Part shown: piece by piece, positions 50,988 to 61,777 of the stretch
How the letters are laid out: each line of letters starts with the position of its first letter
Numbering within the stretch: position 1 is the first letter of the stretch
NCBI GenBank assembly: GCA_001898415.1
Contig: MKTU01000041.1
Location: 1 to 62,171, forward strand
Source of the DNA: Rhodanobacter sp. 67-28
GTDB taxonomy: Bacteria > Pseudomonadota > Gammaproteobacteria > Xanthomonadales > Rhodanobacteraceae
Direction of reading: 5' to 3'
Length of the DNA stretch: 62,171 nt
The notes under the pieces: model-generated
The model's input: only the letters and a program-made list of their open reading frames with translations
Database searches by the model: none
Told to the model about the DNA's origin: nothing
Position numbers and translations under genes: made by a program

Positions 50988-53652
50988 TCAGCCGGTATTC
51001 TGCAGCCCCTGCGCCACGCCGTTGACGCAGGCGACCAGGGCCTGCAGCAGCGCGTCGTCCTCGCGGTCGCTCTCGCGCCAGCGCCGCAGCAGGTCGACCT
51101 GCAGCAGGCTCATCGGATCCACGTACGGGTTGCGCAGGCGGATCGAGGCGGCCAGCCGCGGGGCGTCCTGCAGCAGGGTGCGGTGCCCGTTCAACTGCAG
51201 CAGCACGCGGCGGGTGCGCTCGAACTCGCCGCGGACCAGGCCGAACATTTCCTCGTGCAGCGGCCCGGACAGGCGCGAGAACGCCTCGGCGATGTCGAGG
51301 TCGCACTTGGCCAGCACCATTTCCACGTCGTCCAGCATGTTGCTGAAGAACGGCCAGTCGCTGGCCATCTCGGCCATCGCCTCCTCGCCGAACTCGCGCA
51401 CGCCGTGGCCCAGCGCACTGCCGAGGCCGTACCAGCCGGGCAGGATCGAGCGGCACTGGGTCCACGCGAACACCCACGGGATCGCGCGCAGGTCCTGCAC
51501 GCCGCGCATGCTGCGGCGACTGGCCGGGCGCGAGCCGAGGGTCATGCGCTCGATCACGTCGATCGGCGTGGCGCTGCGGAAGTACTCGACGAAGTGCGCG
51601 TGTTCGACGAAGGCGCGGTAAGTCTCGCGGCTGGCTGCCGACAACACGTTCATCCGCGCGCGCCATGGCTCTTCGCGCGGATCGTCGGCGCGCGGGCGCA
51701 GCGAGGCACGCAGCACGGCGCTGACGGTCTGTTCCAGGTTGCGCAGCGCCAGCGCGCGGATGCCGTACTTGCGGTGGATCACCTCGCCCTGCTCGGTCAC
51801 CCGCAGCACGCCGGCCACCGATCCGCGCGGCGGCCGAGCCGCCGCGGCCGTGGAAGAACGCCAACTCGATCCCCGCCGCACGCGCCACTTCCAGCAGCTC
51901 CACCTGCGCGCGTTGCAAACCCCAGCGCGAGGCCAGCGTGCCGCCGTCCTTGCCGCTGTCCGAGTAGCCCAGCATCACCCATTGCTGGTCGCCGCGCGCG
52001 GCGAGGTGGCGGCGATAGACCGGGTCATCGAGCAGTGCCCGCAAGGTGGCCGGCGCGTTCTTCAGATCGTCCACCGTCTCGAACAGCGGCGCGATGTTGA
52101 GCGGCACGTTGTCGTCCTGCACCAGCCCGCCGTAGCGCGCCAGTGCCAGCACCGCCAGCACGTCGGCCGCGCTGCGCGCCATGCTGATGATGTACAGCCC
52201 CACCGCCTCGCTGCCGTAACGCCGGCGGGTGTCGCCCAGGGTGGCGAACACGTCGTACAGCGTGGTGACCACCTCGGCATGGCTGATCGCGAAGCGTGCA
52301 TGGCCGCTGCCGTAGTCGCGCAATTGCACTGTCCGCTCGGCGGCCGGCCGAGCGGCCCAGCCCTTGTCGCCGAACAGCGCGGCCAGCGCGTCGTCGTGCA
52401 CGCGCGAATCCTGGCGCACGTCGAGCCGCGCCAGGTGCAGGCCGAAGGTGCGCACGCGCTGGGCCAGCCGCTGCACCGCGTAAGCGCCGGCGTGCAGGCC
52501 GCGATGGGCGATCAGGCTGTCGACGATCAGCTGCAGGTCGGCCTGCAGTTCGGCGGCCGAGGCATAGCCGTCGGCGTCATCGTCGTGCAGGCTGGCTTCC
52601 AGCCGCGCGCCGATCAGGGTGAGCAGGCAGCGATACGGCATGTCGGCGTGGCGCGGGCGGATGCGCTCGGCGGCCCGCGGGAAGCGCTCGCGATACTCGG
52701 CCAGCCGCTGCCGCAACGCCGGCGCCACCTGCACCCGGCTGTCGGTCTGGCTGAGCAGGCGCGCGAGGTTGGCCACATCCGCCACGTAGTGCTCGATCAC
52801 GTGCGTGCGCTGGGTGGCGAGGCTGGCGGCGATGGTGTCGGCGCCGACGTTCGGATTGCCGTCCATGTCGCCGCCGACCCAGGTGGCGAAACCCAGCAGG
52901 CGCGGCAGCTCGACCGCCACGCCGTAGACCGCCTGCAGAGCTTCGGCCAGCGCCTCGTACAGCGCCGGCACCACGCGGTACAGCGGGTTGGCGAGGTAGA
53001 AGCCGACGTGGTGGTGCTCGTCCTGCACGGTGGGGCGGATCGGCGACGCCTCGGCGGTCTGCCAGCCGGCGGACAGGGCCATGTAGATGCGCTCGTCGTC
53101 CGCGGCGCGTTCCTGCGGCGTGCGCGCGGGGTCGAAGCCATCGACCAGCGAGCGCACGATCGCCTGCTCCTTCTCCAGCAGCGAGCGCCGCACCGCCTCG
53201 GTAGGATGCGCGGTGAACACCGGCTCGATCCACAGGCGATCGAGCCAGCCCAGCAATTCGGCCGCATCCACGCCCTGCGCCTTCAGCTGGCCCAGCGCAT
53301 CGAGCAGCGATTCGGGCTGCACCTGGTCGCTTTCGCGCTGGTAGTCGCGGCGGCGCCGGATGCGGTGCACCCGCTCGGCGGTGTTGACCGCGTGAAAATA
53401 GGTGGCGAACGCCCGCGCCAGCGCCTCGGCACGATCGGGCTCCAGGCCGGCCAGCGAATGCGCCAGCTCGTCGGTCGAGGCGCCCTCGGCGCGCCGCCGG
53501 ATCGCGGCGATGCGCACCTGTTCGACCCGCTCGAAGAACGCCTCGCCGCCCTGCTCGGCCAGCATCCGGCCGACCATCGCACCCAGCCGACCCACGTCTT
53601 CGCGCAGCGGGCCGTCGTGCGGCAGGAATTCGGGCTCGCGATCTGTCTCCAC
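50988..53652 (-). pseudogene. ppc: Phosphoenolpyruvate carboxylase, frameshifted in the catalytic loop
   Basis: Ppc makes oxaloacetate from PEP and bicarbonate. The N-terminal part (from GTG 53652, with GGAG upstream) is normal, including VFTAHPTEAVRRSL, and reads to the catalytic loop [11 protein letters not shown] near 51825. There the frame changes: the C-terminal part ([19 protein letters not shown] to the end near 50988) is one frame off. From FHGRGG to LRVTEQ there are 49 bases, while E. coli Ppc has 30 codons, so about 41 bases are missing. Adding 41 restores an open frame of 902 codons, the normal size. The loss removes the second half of the mobile loop, so activity is not expected. 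A sequencing or assembly error is possible. Confidence 0.85.
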
Positions 53653-53742
53653 GCCGTGCTCCACGTTGCGGCCAAGCGCCCAGCCTACCGAATCGGCGCG
53701 GCCGCGGCACCACGCCGGCGGGCATAAGCTTATGTCTGCCGC

Positions 53743-53748
53743 TACAAT
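53743..53748 (+). promoter_or_regulatory. -10 element of the SAH riboswitch/ahcY transcript
   Basis: TACAAT, with the expected start about 53755, places the aptamer at the very 5' end of the message. No strong -35. Confidence 0.55.
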
Positions 53749-53764
53749 GGCAAGCTGCACTGCC

Positions 53765-53860
53765 CGCCGAGGGGCGCTGCGACCGTTGGCGTGAGGCAGA
53801 TCCATCTGCAGCCCCACGCATCGGCCAGGCTCGGCGCGGCACGTTCCACAACGGCGCCCG
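53765..53860 (+). promoter_or_regulatory. S-adenosylhomocysteine (SAH) riboswitch
   Basis: The conserved SAH-aptamer blocks occur in order: CCGAGGGGCGCTGCGACC, then after a variable stem GCCAGGCTCGGCGCGGCAC, then CAACGGCGCCCG. The pseudoknot-forming GGCGC segments and CCAGGCTCG core are intact. In this riboswitch class SAH binding raises expression of genes that remove SAH; here the next gene is ahcY. Confidence 0.93.
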
Positions 53861-53942
53861 GTTGTCTGTACGCGAGTCCCTTCGCGAAAAGACCGGCCAT
53901 CCATGGCCGGACCCTTCGCAAGAGCCCCGCACTAACCGGAGA
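53858..53942 (+). promoter_or_regulatory. Candidate expression platform of the SAH riboswitch
   Basis: CCGGTT at the aptamer's 3' edge (53858-53863) is complementary to AACCGG (53934-53939), which overlaps the ahcY ribosome-binding site GGAGA (53938-53942). An intervening 8-bp hairpin (CCGGCCAT/ATGGCCGG) is at 53893-53910. The pairing would hide the ribosome site when the aptamer is empty, that is, translational control. This is inference from pairing only. Confidence 0.5.
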
Positions 53943-53947
53943 TACTC

Positions 53948-55387
<1,440 letters not shown>

Positions 55388-55415
55388 GCCGCCAGCGGGT
55401 CATCGGTCGGTTGCA

Positions 55416-55446
55416 GCAGAACGGGCGCGCAAGGCGCCCGTTCTGC
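55416..55446 (+). terminator. Hairpin terminator of ahcY
   Basis: A 13-bp perfect stem (GCAGAACGGGCGC / GCGCCCGTTCTGC) with a 5-base loop lies 28 bases past the ahcY stop. The T-run is absent, so it may be partly Rho-dependent. Confidence 0.65.
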
Positions 55447-55551
55447 CATCACCGGCTCACCACCGGGCAGCGTGCACCGTGCGGCCAGCGCCGCGCCGGA
55501 TCATACTTTCGTACCGATCCAACACGGTCGAACCCACGGGAGACGGCGTCG

Positions 55552-56472
55552 ATGTCGCCAAAGCCAAGCAGCGCCGACCGGCGATTGTTCAGCCAGCTTC
55601 GCAGTGAAATGGACCGGATGACCGCGTCCGAACGGGTGATCGCGAACTTCCTGCTCACCAACCGGCAGGCGGTGCCGTTCGAGACCGCCAACTCGCTCGC
55701 CGCCAAGCTCGCCATCAGCGCCGCGACGGTGGGCCGGTTCTGCCGTCGCCTCGGCTACCGGAACTTCCGCGAGCTGAAGTCGGCTTTCAAGTTCGACGTG
55801 GCCGTCGCGCCATGGCCGATCGGCGAAGGCCTGCGCTCGATGCTGCAGACCGGCAGCGGCGAACCGGCGCTGCAACGCGACCTGGACCTGACCATCGCCG
55901 GCATCATCGAGGTCTACCGCCGCGCGGAAACGCGCGAATGGCAGGATATCGTCGCGCACCTGGCGCACTGCTCGACCCTGCACATCGTGGGATTCCAGAC
56001 CGAGCGCGGGCTTGCGGCCCACTTCGCCAGTTTCCTGCAATACGTGCGCCCGCGGGTGCGGGTGGCCGACCTGGCTACCGGAAGCTTCTCGGAGGTGCTG
56101 CTTGACGGCACCGACAAGGATTGCGTCGTGATCGTGGAGACGCGCCGCTACTCGCGCCAGGCACAACTGCTCGCCCGTCATTGCCGGCAACGCGGGCTGC
56201 CGCTGGTGATGATCACCGACAAGTATTGCCACTGGGCCAGCGAATACACGCCGCACATCCTGGCATTGCCGACGGAAAGCGGGATTTTCTGGGGCACCAC
56301 CGTTCCGATCCACGCGGCGCTGGCGCTGCTGGTCAACGGCGTGGTTCTCGCGCTCGGCGACCGCGTGGAGCAACGCCTGGCCCACGTCTCCGACCTCTAC
56401 CAGGAATTCGTCGGCCACGTCGGGAAAGCCGCGCGCGGGCAGCGCAAGAAGGGCGGCGACATCGAGCCTTGA
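55552..56472 (+). CDS. RpiR/MurR-family transcriptional regulator
   Basis: A 306-residue regulator with an N-terminal HTH_6 domain (about 15-85; MTASERVIANFLL, AISAATVGRFCRRLGY) and a C-terminal SIS domain (about 130-280; TLHIVGFQTERGLAAHFA, DKDCVVIVETRRYSRQAQLL). RpiR proteins sense phosphosugars or related ligands; MurR, for example, controls N-acetylmuramate use. In SIS loops the usual Ser-rich phosphosugar site is altered (TERGLA, ETRRYS), so the ligand may not be a sugar phosphate. It precedes the D-amino-acid genes and is the likely local regulator. Confidence 0.88.
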   Translation: MSPKPSSADRRLFSQLRSEMDRMTASERVIANFLLTNRQAVPFETANSLAAKLAISAATVGRFCRRLGYRNFRELKSAFKFDVAVAPWPIGEGLRSMLQTGSGEPALQRDLDLTIAGIIEVYRRAETREWQDIVAHLAHCSTLHIVGFQTERGLAAHFASFLQYVRPRVRVADLATGSFSEVLLDGTDKDCVVIVETRRYSRQAQLLARHCRQRGLPLVMITDKYCHWASEYTPHILALPTESGIFWGTTVPIHAALALLVNGVVLALGDRVEQRLAHVSDLYQEFVGHVGKAARGQRKKGGDIEP

Positions 56473-56535
56473 GCACGCAGCGCACCGTCGGGCCGAGGCC
56501 CCGCGCTTCTGCGGAACCAGGAGCGCCGCTCCCGT

Positions 56536-57996
56536 TCAGCGCGACCGCACGTAGACCACGTAGATGACCAGGCCGGCCGCGAAATAGCCGCCGACGATCG
56601 CCAGCGGCAGCACGTCGCCGCGCGTGGCGCGCAGCACCATGTCGATCAGCAGCGGCAGGCCCATCAGCGCGGCGAAGGCGATGCCGAGTGCCGGAATGAT
56701 GCCGATCCACCAGCCACGCACGCGGATGCCGCCCAGCGGCACCCGGAACGATCGCGGCCGATCGGGCTCGACCACGCGCAGGCGCATGACCGCCGCGCAG
56801 ACGATCGCGAACGCGACCGCCGTGCCGAGGCTGATCAGGTCGCCGAGCAGGCTGATCGGCAGGCACGCCGCGAGCAACGCCATGGCCACGCCGGTATAGA
56901 TGGTGCCGACCTGCGGCGTGCGCGTCCTGCCGTCGATCCGCGCGAACACCGGCGGCAGCATGCGATCGCGCGCCATCGCGTAGAAAATGCGGGTCTGGCC
57001 GTAGATTGACGTCAGCAGCACCGAAAGCAGGCCGATCACTGCCGCGGACTTGACTGCGATGCCGAACATCGGCAGCTGCATCGCGTCGACGGCGACGGCA
57101 ATCGGGTCGGCGACGCCGAGCCGGGCATAGGGCACGATGCCGGTCATCACCGCGGCAACGGCCATGTACAGCACCGTGCAGACCGCCAGCGTCATGAAGA
57201 TGCCGATCGGCAGGTCGCGCTGGGGGTTGCGCGCCTCGGCTGCGCTGGTGGACACGGTCTCGAAGCCGACGTAGGCGAAGAAGATCGCCGAGGCGCCGCG
57301 CAGCACGCCGGACCAGCCGAACTCGAAATCGCCCCGCGCCGGCGGCACGAACGGCGTGAGGTTGGCCGGGTCGATGAAGGCGATGCCGACCAGCACGAAG
57401 GCGACCAGCGCGGCAATCTTGAGCAGCACGATGGCCGTGTTGAACGCGAACGACTGCTTCACCCCGCGCAACAGGACAGCCGTCACCACCAGGATCGCGC
57501 CGGCGGCGACAAGGTTGATGCCGCCGCCGAACTGCAGGCGGTTGCTGCCGCCGTCGGTGCGGAAGTCGAGCATCGGCGTGGTGATCGAAGCCGGCAGGTG
57601 CAGACCGAACTGGTCGAGCAACGCCACCGCGTAGCCGGCGAAGCCGACCGCGACCGTCGCCGCGGCAATGCCGTACTCGAGCAGCAGCAGCCAGCCGGCG
57701 CACCACGCGGTGAAGCGGCCAAACGTGAGCAGCGCATACGAATAGCTCGAACCGGACAACGGCATCGTGCCGGCAAGCTCGGCATAGCAGAACGCGGTGA
57801 ATCCGCAGGCGATCGCCGCCACCACGAACGACAACACCACCGCCGGCCCGGCATGAGTCGCCGCCGCGGTGCCGGTCATGACGAAGATGCCGGCGCCGAT
57901 GACGCAGCCGACACCGATCATCGTCAACTGGAGCGGGCCGAGCGTGCGCGCCAGCCCGGGTTCGTCATCATTCGCCGATTGCAAGTTTTCTTTCAT
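56536..57996 (-). CDS. APC-family amino-acid permease
   Basis: A 486-residue inner-membrane transporter with about twelve helices and the APC-fold unwound-helix motif GVGCVIGAGIFVMTG in TM1 and FFAYVGFETVSTSAAEARNP in the TM6/7 region. It resembles YfnA/cationic and broad-range APC transporters. Start ATG 57996 was chosen because MKENLQSANDD precedes the conserved LGPLQLTMIGVG. It is divergent from dgcA (50 bases) and convergent with the rpiR gene. Import of D-glutamate or other D-amino acids is inferred from the neighbours. Confidence 0.88.
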   Translation of the reverse strand: MKENLQSANDDEPGLARTLGPLQLTMIGVGCVIGAGIFVMTGTAAATHAGPAVVLSFVVAAIACGFTAFCYAELAGTMPLSGSSYSYALLTFGRFTAWCAGWLLLLEYGIAAATVAVGFAGYAVALLDQFGLHLPASITTPMLDFRTDGGSNRLQFGGGINLVAAGAILVVTAVLLRGVKQSFAFNTAIVLLKIAALVAFVLVGIAFIDPANLTPFVPPARGDFEFGWSGVLRGASAIFFAYVGFETVSTSAAEARNPQRDLPIGIFMTLAVCTVLYMAVAAVMTGIVPYARLGVADPIAVAVDAMQLPMFGIAVKSAAVIGLLSVLLTSIYGQTRIFYAMARDRMLPPVFARIDGRTRTPQVGTIYTGVAMALLAACLPISLLGDLISLGTAVAFAIVCAAVMRLRVVEPDRPRSFRVPLGGIRVRGWWIGIIPALGIAFAALMGLPLLIDMVLRATRGDVLPLAIVGGYFAAGLVIYVVYVRSR

Positions 57997-58046
57997 GAGA
58001 GTTACTATGATATAAATTGTGCATACTCGTCCAGAGGCCGATTTGC
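57997..58046. promoter_or_regulatory. Divergent control region between permease and dgcA
   Basis: Only 50 bases separate the two starts. The region is the most AT-rich in its neighbourhood (ACTATGATATAAATTGTGC), with TATCAT on the minus strand as a possible permease -10. The RpiR protein would be expected to bind here, but no clean palindrome is visible. Confidence 0.45.
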
Positions 58047-59036
58047 ATGCAGACCGAGGTTCGCCACGAACGCTGGGAGCTCGCCGCGCCATTCGTCATC
58101 GCGCACGAGACCTACCTGCATGCCGACGTCATCGTGGCAACGCTGTCGTGCGATGGTGCCGTCGGCCGCGGCGAATGCACGCCCACGGCGTTCTACGGCG
58201 AGAGCGTGGACGGGGTGATGAAGACCGTGCGCGAACTGCTCGCCCGCCTCGCCCGCGGCGAGTCATGGGACCGCATCCACGATCACGTGCCAGCCGGCGC
58301 CGCGCGCAACGCGGTCGACTGTGCGTTCTGGGATCTGCGCGCGAAACTGGCGAAGCAGCGTGTCTGGGAGCTGATCGGAGTCCCCGCCCCGGGCCCGGTG
58401 CGCACCGCACAGACCATCAGCGTGGGCGAAGCGGCGCAGCAGGCGGACAAGGCGCGCGCGATCGTCGCCACCGACGGCGACGGCGCCCTGATCAAGCTGA
58501 AGCTCGATGCGCACGACGTCGTCGCCCGCGTCGCGGCCGTGCGCGATGCCGCTCCGGCGGCGACCCTGGTCATCGACGCGAATGAATCCTGGGACCCGGT
58601 GTTGCTCGCCGGCGTCATGCCGGCGCTGCAGGCCGCGCATGTCGCGATGGTCGAGCAGCCGCTGCCCGTGGGCAAGGACGACGCGCTGGCGCGGATCGAA
58701 CGCCGCGTGCCGGTCTGCGCCGACGAGTCGGCGCACGTCGGCGCCGACCTCGACGCGCTGCGCGGCCGCTACGACCTGGTCAACGTGAAGCTGGACAAGA
58801 CCGGTGGCCTGACCGAGGCGCTGCGCATGACCGCCCGCGCGCGCCAGCTCGGCTTCGGGTTGATGGTGGGCTGCATGGAGGGGACGTCGCTCGGCATGGC
58901 GCCGGCGACGCTCGTCGCCGGTGCCGCACGCTTTGTCGATCTCGATGGCCCTCTCCTCATCGGCCGCGACCGCGACCCGGGCCTGCACTACCAGCGTGGC
59001 CTAGTCTCGCCGCCCAGCGCGGCGCTGTGGGGCTGA
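58047..59036 (+). CDS. Enolase-superfamily epimerase, DgcA-like (N-acetyl-D-glutamate racemase candidate)
   Basis: A 329-residue dipeptide-epimerase-type enzyme. The catalytic set is complete: K150-L-K152, metal ligands D178, E203 and D226, and the opposite-face base K248 in NVKLDKTGG. It would once have been called L-Ala-D/L-Glu epimerase; adjacency to a DUF1611 gene matches the DgcN/DgcA pair that converts D-Glu through N-acetyl-D-Glu to N-acetyl-L-Glu. Both readings involve D-glutamate chemistry. ATG 58047 is preferred (AGAGG upstream) over a TTG ten codons earlier. Confidence 0.85.
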   Translation: MQTEVRHERWELAAPFVIAHETYLHADVIVATLSCDGAVGRGECTPTAFYGESVDGVMKTVRELLARLARGESWDRIHDHVPAGAARNAVDCAFWDLRAKLAKQRVWELIGVPAPGPVRTAQTISVGEAAQQADKARAIVATDGDGALIKLKLDAHDVVARVAAVRDAAPAATLVIDANESWDPVLLAGVMPALQAAHVAMVEQPLPVGKDDALARIERRVPVCADESAHVGADLDALRGRYDLVNVKLDKTGGLTEALRMTARARQLGFGLMVGCMEGTSLGMAPATLVAGAARFVDLDGPLLIGRDRDPGLHYQRGLVSPPSAALWG

Positions 59037-59065
59037 ACCGCATGTTTTCCAGGAGAACCGATTCC

Positions 59066-60580
59066 ATGACGAGCCGAACACTGATCTCGCTGCTGCTGGT
59101 CGCACCGCTGGTCGTGTTGCCAGCCGGCCGTGCAGCCGCGGCCGACTTCATCGTGCGCCATGCCGTCGTCGTCGACGGCACCGGCGCCGCGGCCCGGCAC
59201 GTCGACGTGCGCGTCGCCGACGGCCGCATCGCCGCCATCGGCGAACTCGCAGCGCAGCGCGGCGAACAGGTGGTCGACGCCCGCGGGCTGGTGCTCGCGC
59301 CGGGGTTCATCGACACGCACAGCCACCACGACCGCGGCCTCGACAGCCAGCTCGACGCGCTGCCGGTGACCAGCCAGGGCGTCACCACGATCGTCGTCGG
59401 CCAGGACGGCTTCTCGCAGGAGCCGATCGCCGACCTGTTCCGCCGCTACGGCGCCAGGCCGGCGGCGATCAACATCGCCTCGTACGCGGGCCACAACTCG
59501 CTGCGCGAGGAAGTGATGGGCGCCGACGCCAGCCACGCGGCGACACCAGCGCAGGTGCAGGCGATGCGCCAACTGCTCGCCGCCGACATGAAGGCCGGCG
59601 CGCTCGGCCTGTCGACCGGCCTTGAATACGACTCGGGCCTCTACTCCACGCGCGCCGAGGTGCTCGCGCTCGCCGACGCCGCTGCGCCCTACGGTGGCCG
59701 CTACATCAGCCACATGCGCAGCGAGGACCGCAAGGTCTGGGACGCGCTCGACGAACTGCTGACGATCGGCCGCGAGGCGAAGATCCCGGTGCAGGTCAGC
59801 CACGCCAAGCTGGCGATGACCGACTGGTGGGGCCAGGCCGACCGCTTCCTGGGCCTGCTCGACAAGGCGCGCGCCGAAGGCGTCGACGCGACGCTCGACA
59901 TCTATCCCTACGACAGCTGGCACAGCGAGTTGATCGTGCTGTGGCCCGAGCGCGACTTCGGCAACCGCGCCACCGCCGAATTCGTGCTCAAGCACCTCTC
60001 CCCGGCCGACGGCCTGCGCCTGTCGCAGTTCAAGCCCGAACCGGACCTGGTCGGCAAGAGCGTGGCCGATATCGCGCGCCTGCGCGGCACCGACGACGCG
60101 GATACGGTGATGGCCCTGATCCGCGAATCGGAAGCGGCCCACAGCACCGCGCAGGTCATCAGCCGCAGCATGGACGAGCGCGACATCGCGAAGTTCATCG
60201 CCTGGCCGCAGGCGAACATCTGTTCCGACGGCAGCCTCGACGGCCTGCACCCGCGCGGCTACGGCACGTTCCCGCGCGTGCTGCGCATGTACGTGCGCGA
60301 GAAGAAGATGCTGACGCTCGAGCAGGCCGTGCACAAGATGACCGGACTGGCAGCGCAGCACATGGGCCTGCGCGACCGCGGCCAGATCCGCGTCGGCGCG
60401 GCGGCCGACCTCGTCCTGTTCGATCCGCGCACGGTGGCCGACCGCGCCACCTACGAGAAGCCGCACGAGCTGTCGGTCGGCATCGCGCGCGTGTGGGTCA
60501 ACGGCATCGCGGTCCTCGCCGACGGCAAGGCGACCGGCGCCCGTCCGGGCCAGGTGTTGCGCCGCCAGGAGGCACGCTGA
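59066..60580 (+). CDS. Exported N-acyl-D-amino-acid deacylase (amidohydrolase)
   Basis: A 504-residue amidohydrolase of the D-aminoacylase family (COG3653 type). It begins with a Sec signal peptide (LISLLLVAPLVVLPAGRAAAA, quoted in part; cleavage about 26), so it should act in the periplasm. Metal ligands are H85 and H87 (DTHSHHD), later His in YISHMRSED and VQVSHAKL, and Asp in ICSDGSLDG. The Cys of characterised D-aminoacylases (VVGNCG) is replaced by D114 (VVGQDG), so the metal site may differ. Start ATG 59066 has AGGAGA upstream. It lies between dgcA and dgcN homologues. Confidence 0.85.
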   Translation: MTSRTLISLLLVAPLVVLPAGRAAAADFIVRHAVVVDGTGAAARHVDVRVADGRIAAIGELAAQRGEQVVDARGLVLAPGFIDTHSHHDRGLDSQLDALPVTSQGVTTIVVGQDGFSQEPIADLFRRYGARPAAINIASYAGHNSLREEVMGADASHAATPAQVQAMRQLLAADMKAGALGLSTGLEYDSGLYSTRAEVLALADAAAPYGGRYISHMRSEDRKVWDALDELLTIGREAKIPVQVSHAKLAMTDWWGQADRFLGLLDKARAEGVDATLDIYPYDSWHSELIVLWPERDFGNRATAEFVLKHLSPADGLRLSQFKPEPDLVGKSVADIARLRGTDDADTVMALIRESEAAHSTAQVISRSMDERDIAKFIAWPQANICSDGSLDGLHPRGYGTFPRVLRMYVREKKMLTLEQAVHKMTGLAAQHMGLRDRGQIRVGAAADLVLFDPRTVADRATYEKPHELSVGIARVWVNGIAVLADGKATGARPGQVLRRQEAR

Positions 60581-60581
60581 C

Positions 60582-61634
60582 ATGCAGATCGCCGCCCCGT
60601 ACCTCCTCTTCCTCGGCAACACCCCGCACCGCCTCGACGCCAAGACGGCCAGCGGCATTCTCGACTGGCGCCCGGAGCTGTGCGCCGGGCAATGCCGGCT
60701 CGACGCCGACACGGTCGACCTCGGCCTGCCTGACATGACGCCGGCCGCCGCCGCCCGCGCCGGTGTGCGCACGCTGGTGATCGGCGTGGCCACCTTCGGC
60801 GGCGCGCTCGACGAGGCGTGGATCGACACCCTGCTGGCCGCGATCCACGCCGGCCTCGACATTGCCAGCGGCATGCATGCACGCCTCGACGAGAATCCGC
60901 GGATCGCCGCGGCCGCGCGCCTGGCCGGCGTGCGGCTGTTCGACGTGCGCCACGCCGACACGCAATTCGACGTCGGCTCCGGCCGCAAGCGCAGCGGCCG
61001 CCGGATGCTGATGGTCGGCGTCGATTGCGCGGTCGGCAAGAAGTACGCCGCGCTGGCCATTCACCGCGCCTTCGCGCGACGCGGCATCGCCGCCGATTTT
61101 CGCGCGACCGGGCAGACCGGCATCCTCATCGCCGGCGCCGGCGTCGCGATCGACGCGGTCGTCGCCGATTTCGCCGCCGGTGCGGCCGAAGCGCTGTCGC
61201 CCGACAACGAGCCCGGGCACTGGGACGTGATCGAAGGCCAGGGCTCGCTGTTCCACCCGGCCTATGCCGGCGTCAGCCTCGCCCTGCTGCACGGCTCGCA
61301 GCCGGACGCACTCGTGCTGTGCCACGACCCGCGACGCACGCACATCGACGGCTATCCGGACTATCCGCTGCCGACGCTCACCGCCTGCATCGCCGCCAAC
61401 GAACAGGCCGCGCGCCTGACCAACCGCGCCGCACGCTGCATCGCCGTCGCGCTCAACACGCACGGCATGAGCGAAAGCCAACGCGCGGACGCGTTCGCCC
61501 GCGCGCACGCCGAAACCGGCCTGGTCGTCTTCGACCCGATCGCGACCGGTGCCGACGCGGTCGTCGAAACGCTGCTCGCGGAAGCGCGCGATCTCCCGCA
61601 GGCAAGTCCACACACCCCGGGGGATCGCCCATGA
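60582..61634 (+). CDS. DUF1611 protein, DgcN-like (D-glutamate N-acetyltransferase candidate)
   Basis: A 350-residue protein with the DUF1611 N-terminal Rossmann-like part (about 40-125) and C-terminal P-loop-like part (from 140, with GVDCAVGKKYAALAIH at 146-161 and IEGQGSLFHPAY). The family member DgcN N-acetylates D-glutamate as the first step of a recently described D-Glu catabolic route, with DgcA as the next enzyme; older annotations call it a putative NAD-dependent epimerase. It starts one base after the deacylase stop, so the three genes form one operon. Activity here is inferred from family and neighbours. Confidence 0.82.
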   Translation: MQIAAPYLLFLGNTPHRLDAKTASGILDWRPELCAGQCRLDADTVDLGLPDMTPAAAARAGVRTLVIGVATFGGALDEAWIDTLLAAIHAGLDIASGMHARLDENPRIAAAARLAGVRLFDVRHADTQFDVGSGRKRSGRRMLMVGVDCAVGKKYAALAIHRAFARRGIAADFRATGQTGILIAGAGVAIDAVVADFAAGAAEALSPDNEPGHWDVIEGQGSLFHPAYAGVSLALLHGSQPDALVLCHDPRRTHIDGYPDYPLPTLTACIAANEQAARLTNRAARCIAVALNTHGMSESQRADAFARAHAETGLVVFDPIATGADAVVETLLAEARDLPQASPHTPGDRP

Positions 61635-61726
61635 AACGCAAGACTCCGGCCATGGCCACCGTGCTGGCCTGTTCCCATGGCGACGCGCCTGCGAGGCCCA
61701 CGGGTCATTTCATCAGGTTGCGATAA
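61631..61726 (+). CDS. 31-codon reading frame, possible remnant gene
   Basis: An ATG overlapping the dgcN-like stop (ATGA) opens a 31-codon frame beginning MKRKTPAMATVLACSHGDA. The basic start, short hydrophobic stretch and Cys look like the beginning of an exported protein or lipoprotein that then ends prematurely at TAA 61724. It may be the leftover 5' end of a deleted operon gene, or chance. Confidence 0.3.
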   Translation: MKRKTPAMATVLACSHGDAPARPTGHFIRLR

Positions 61727-61777
61727 GGCTCGGCAGGTTTGGTTGCTCCGTTACGCTCACGGGGGAGGTGGCAGATC

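Noticed and set aside
50533..51820. The open minus-strand frame continuing from the Ppc N-terminal half
   Set aside because: Its translation has no similarity to Ppc and runs antisense through gst and the GIY-YIG gene; it is a shadow of the frameshift.
57994..58030. RpiR operator palindrome in the permease-dgcA gap
   Set aside because: Only a weak imperfect palindrome could be drawn; no repeat of it occurs before the regulator gene.
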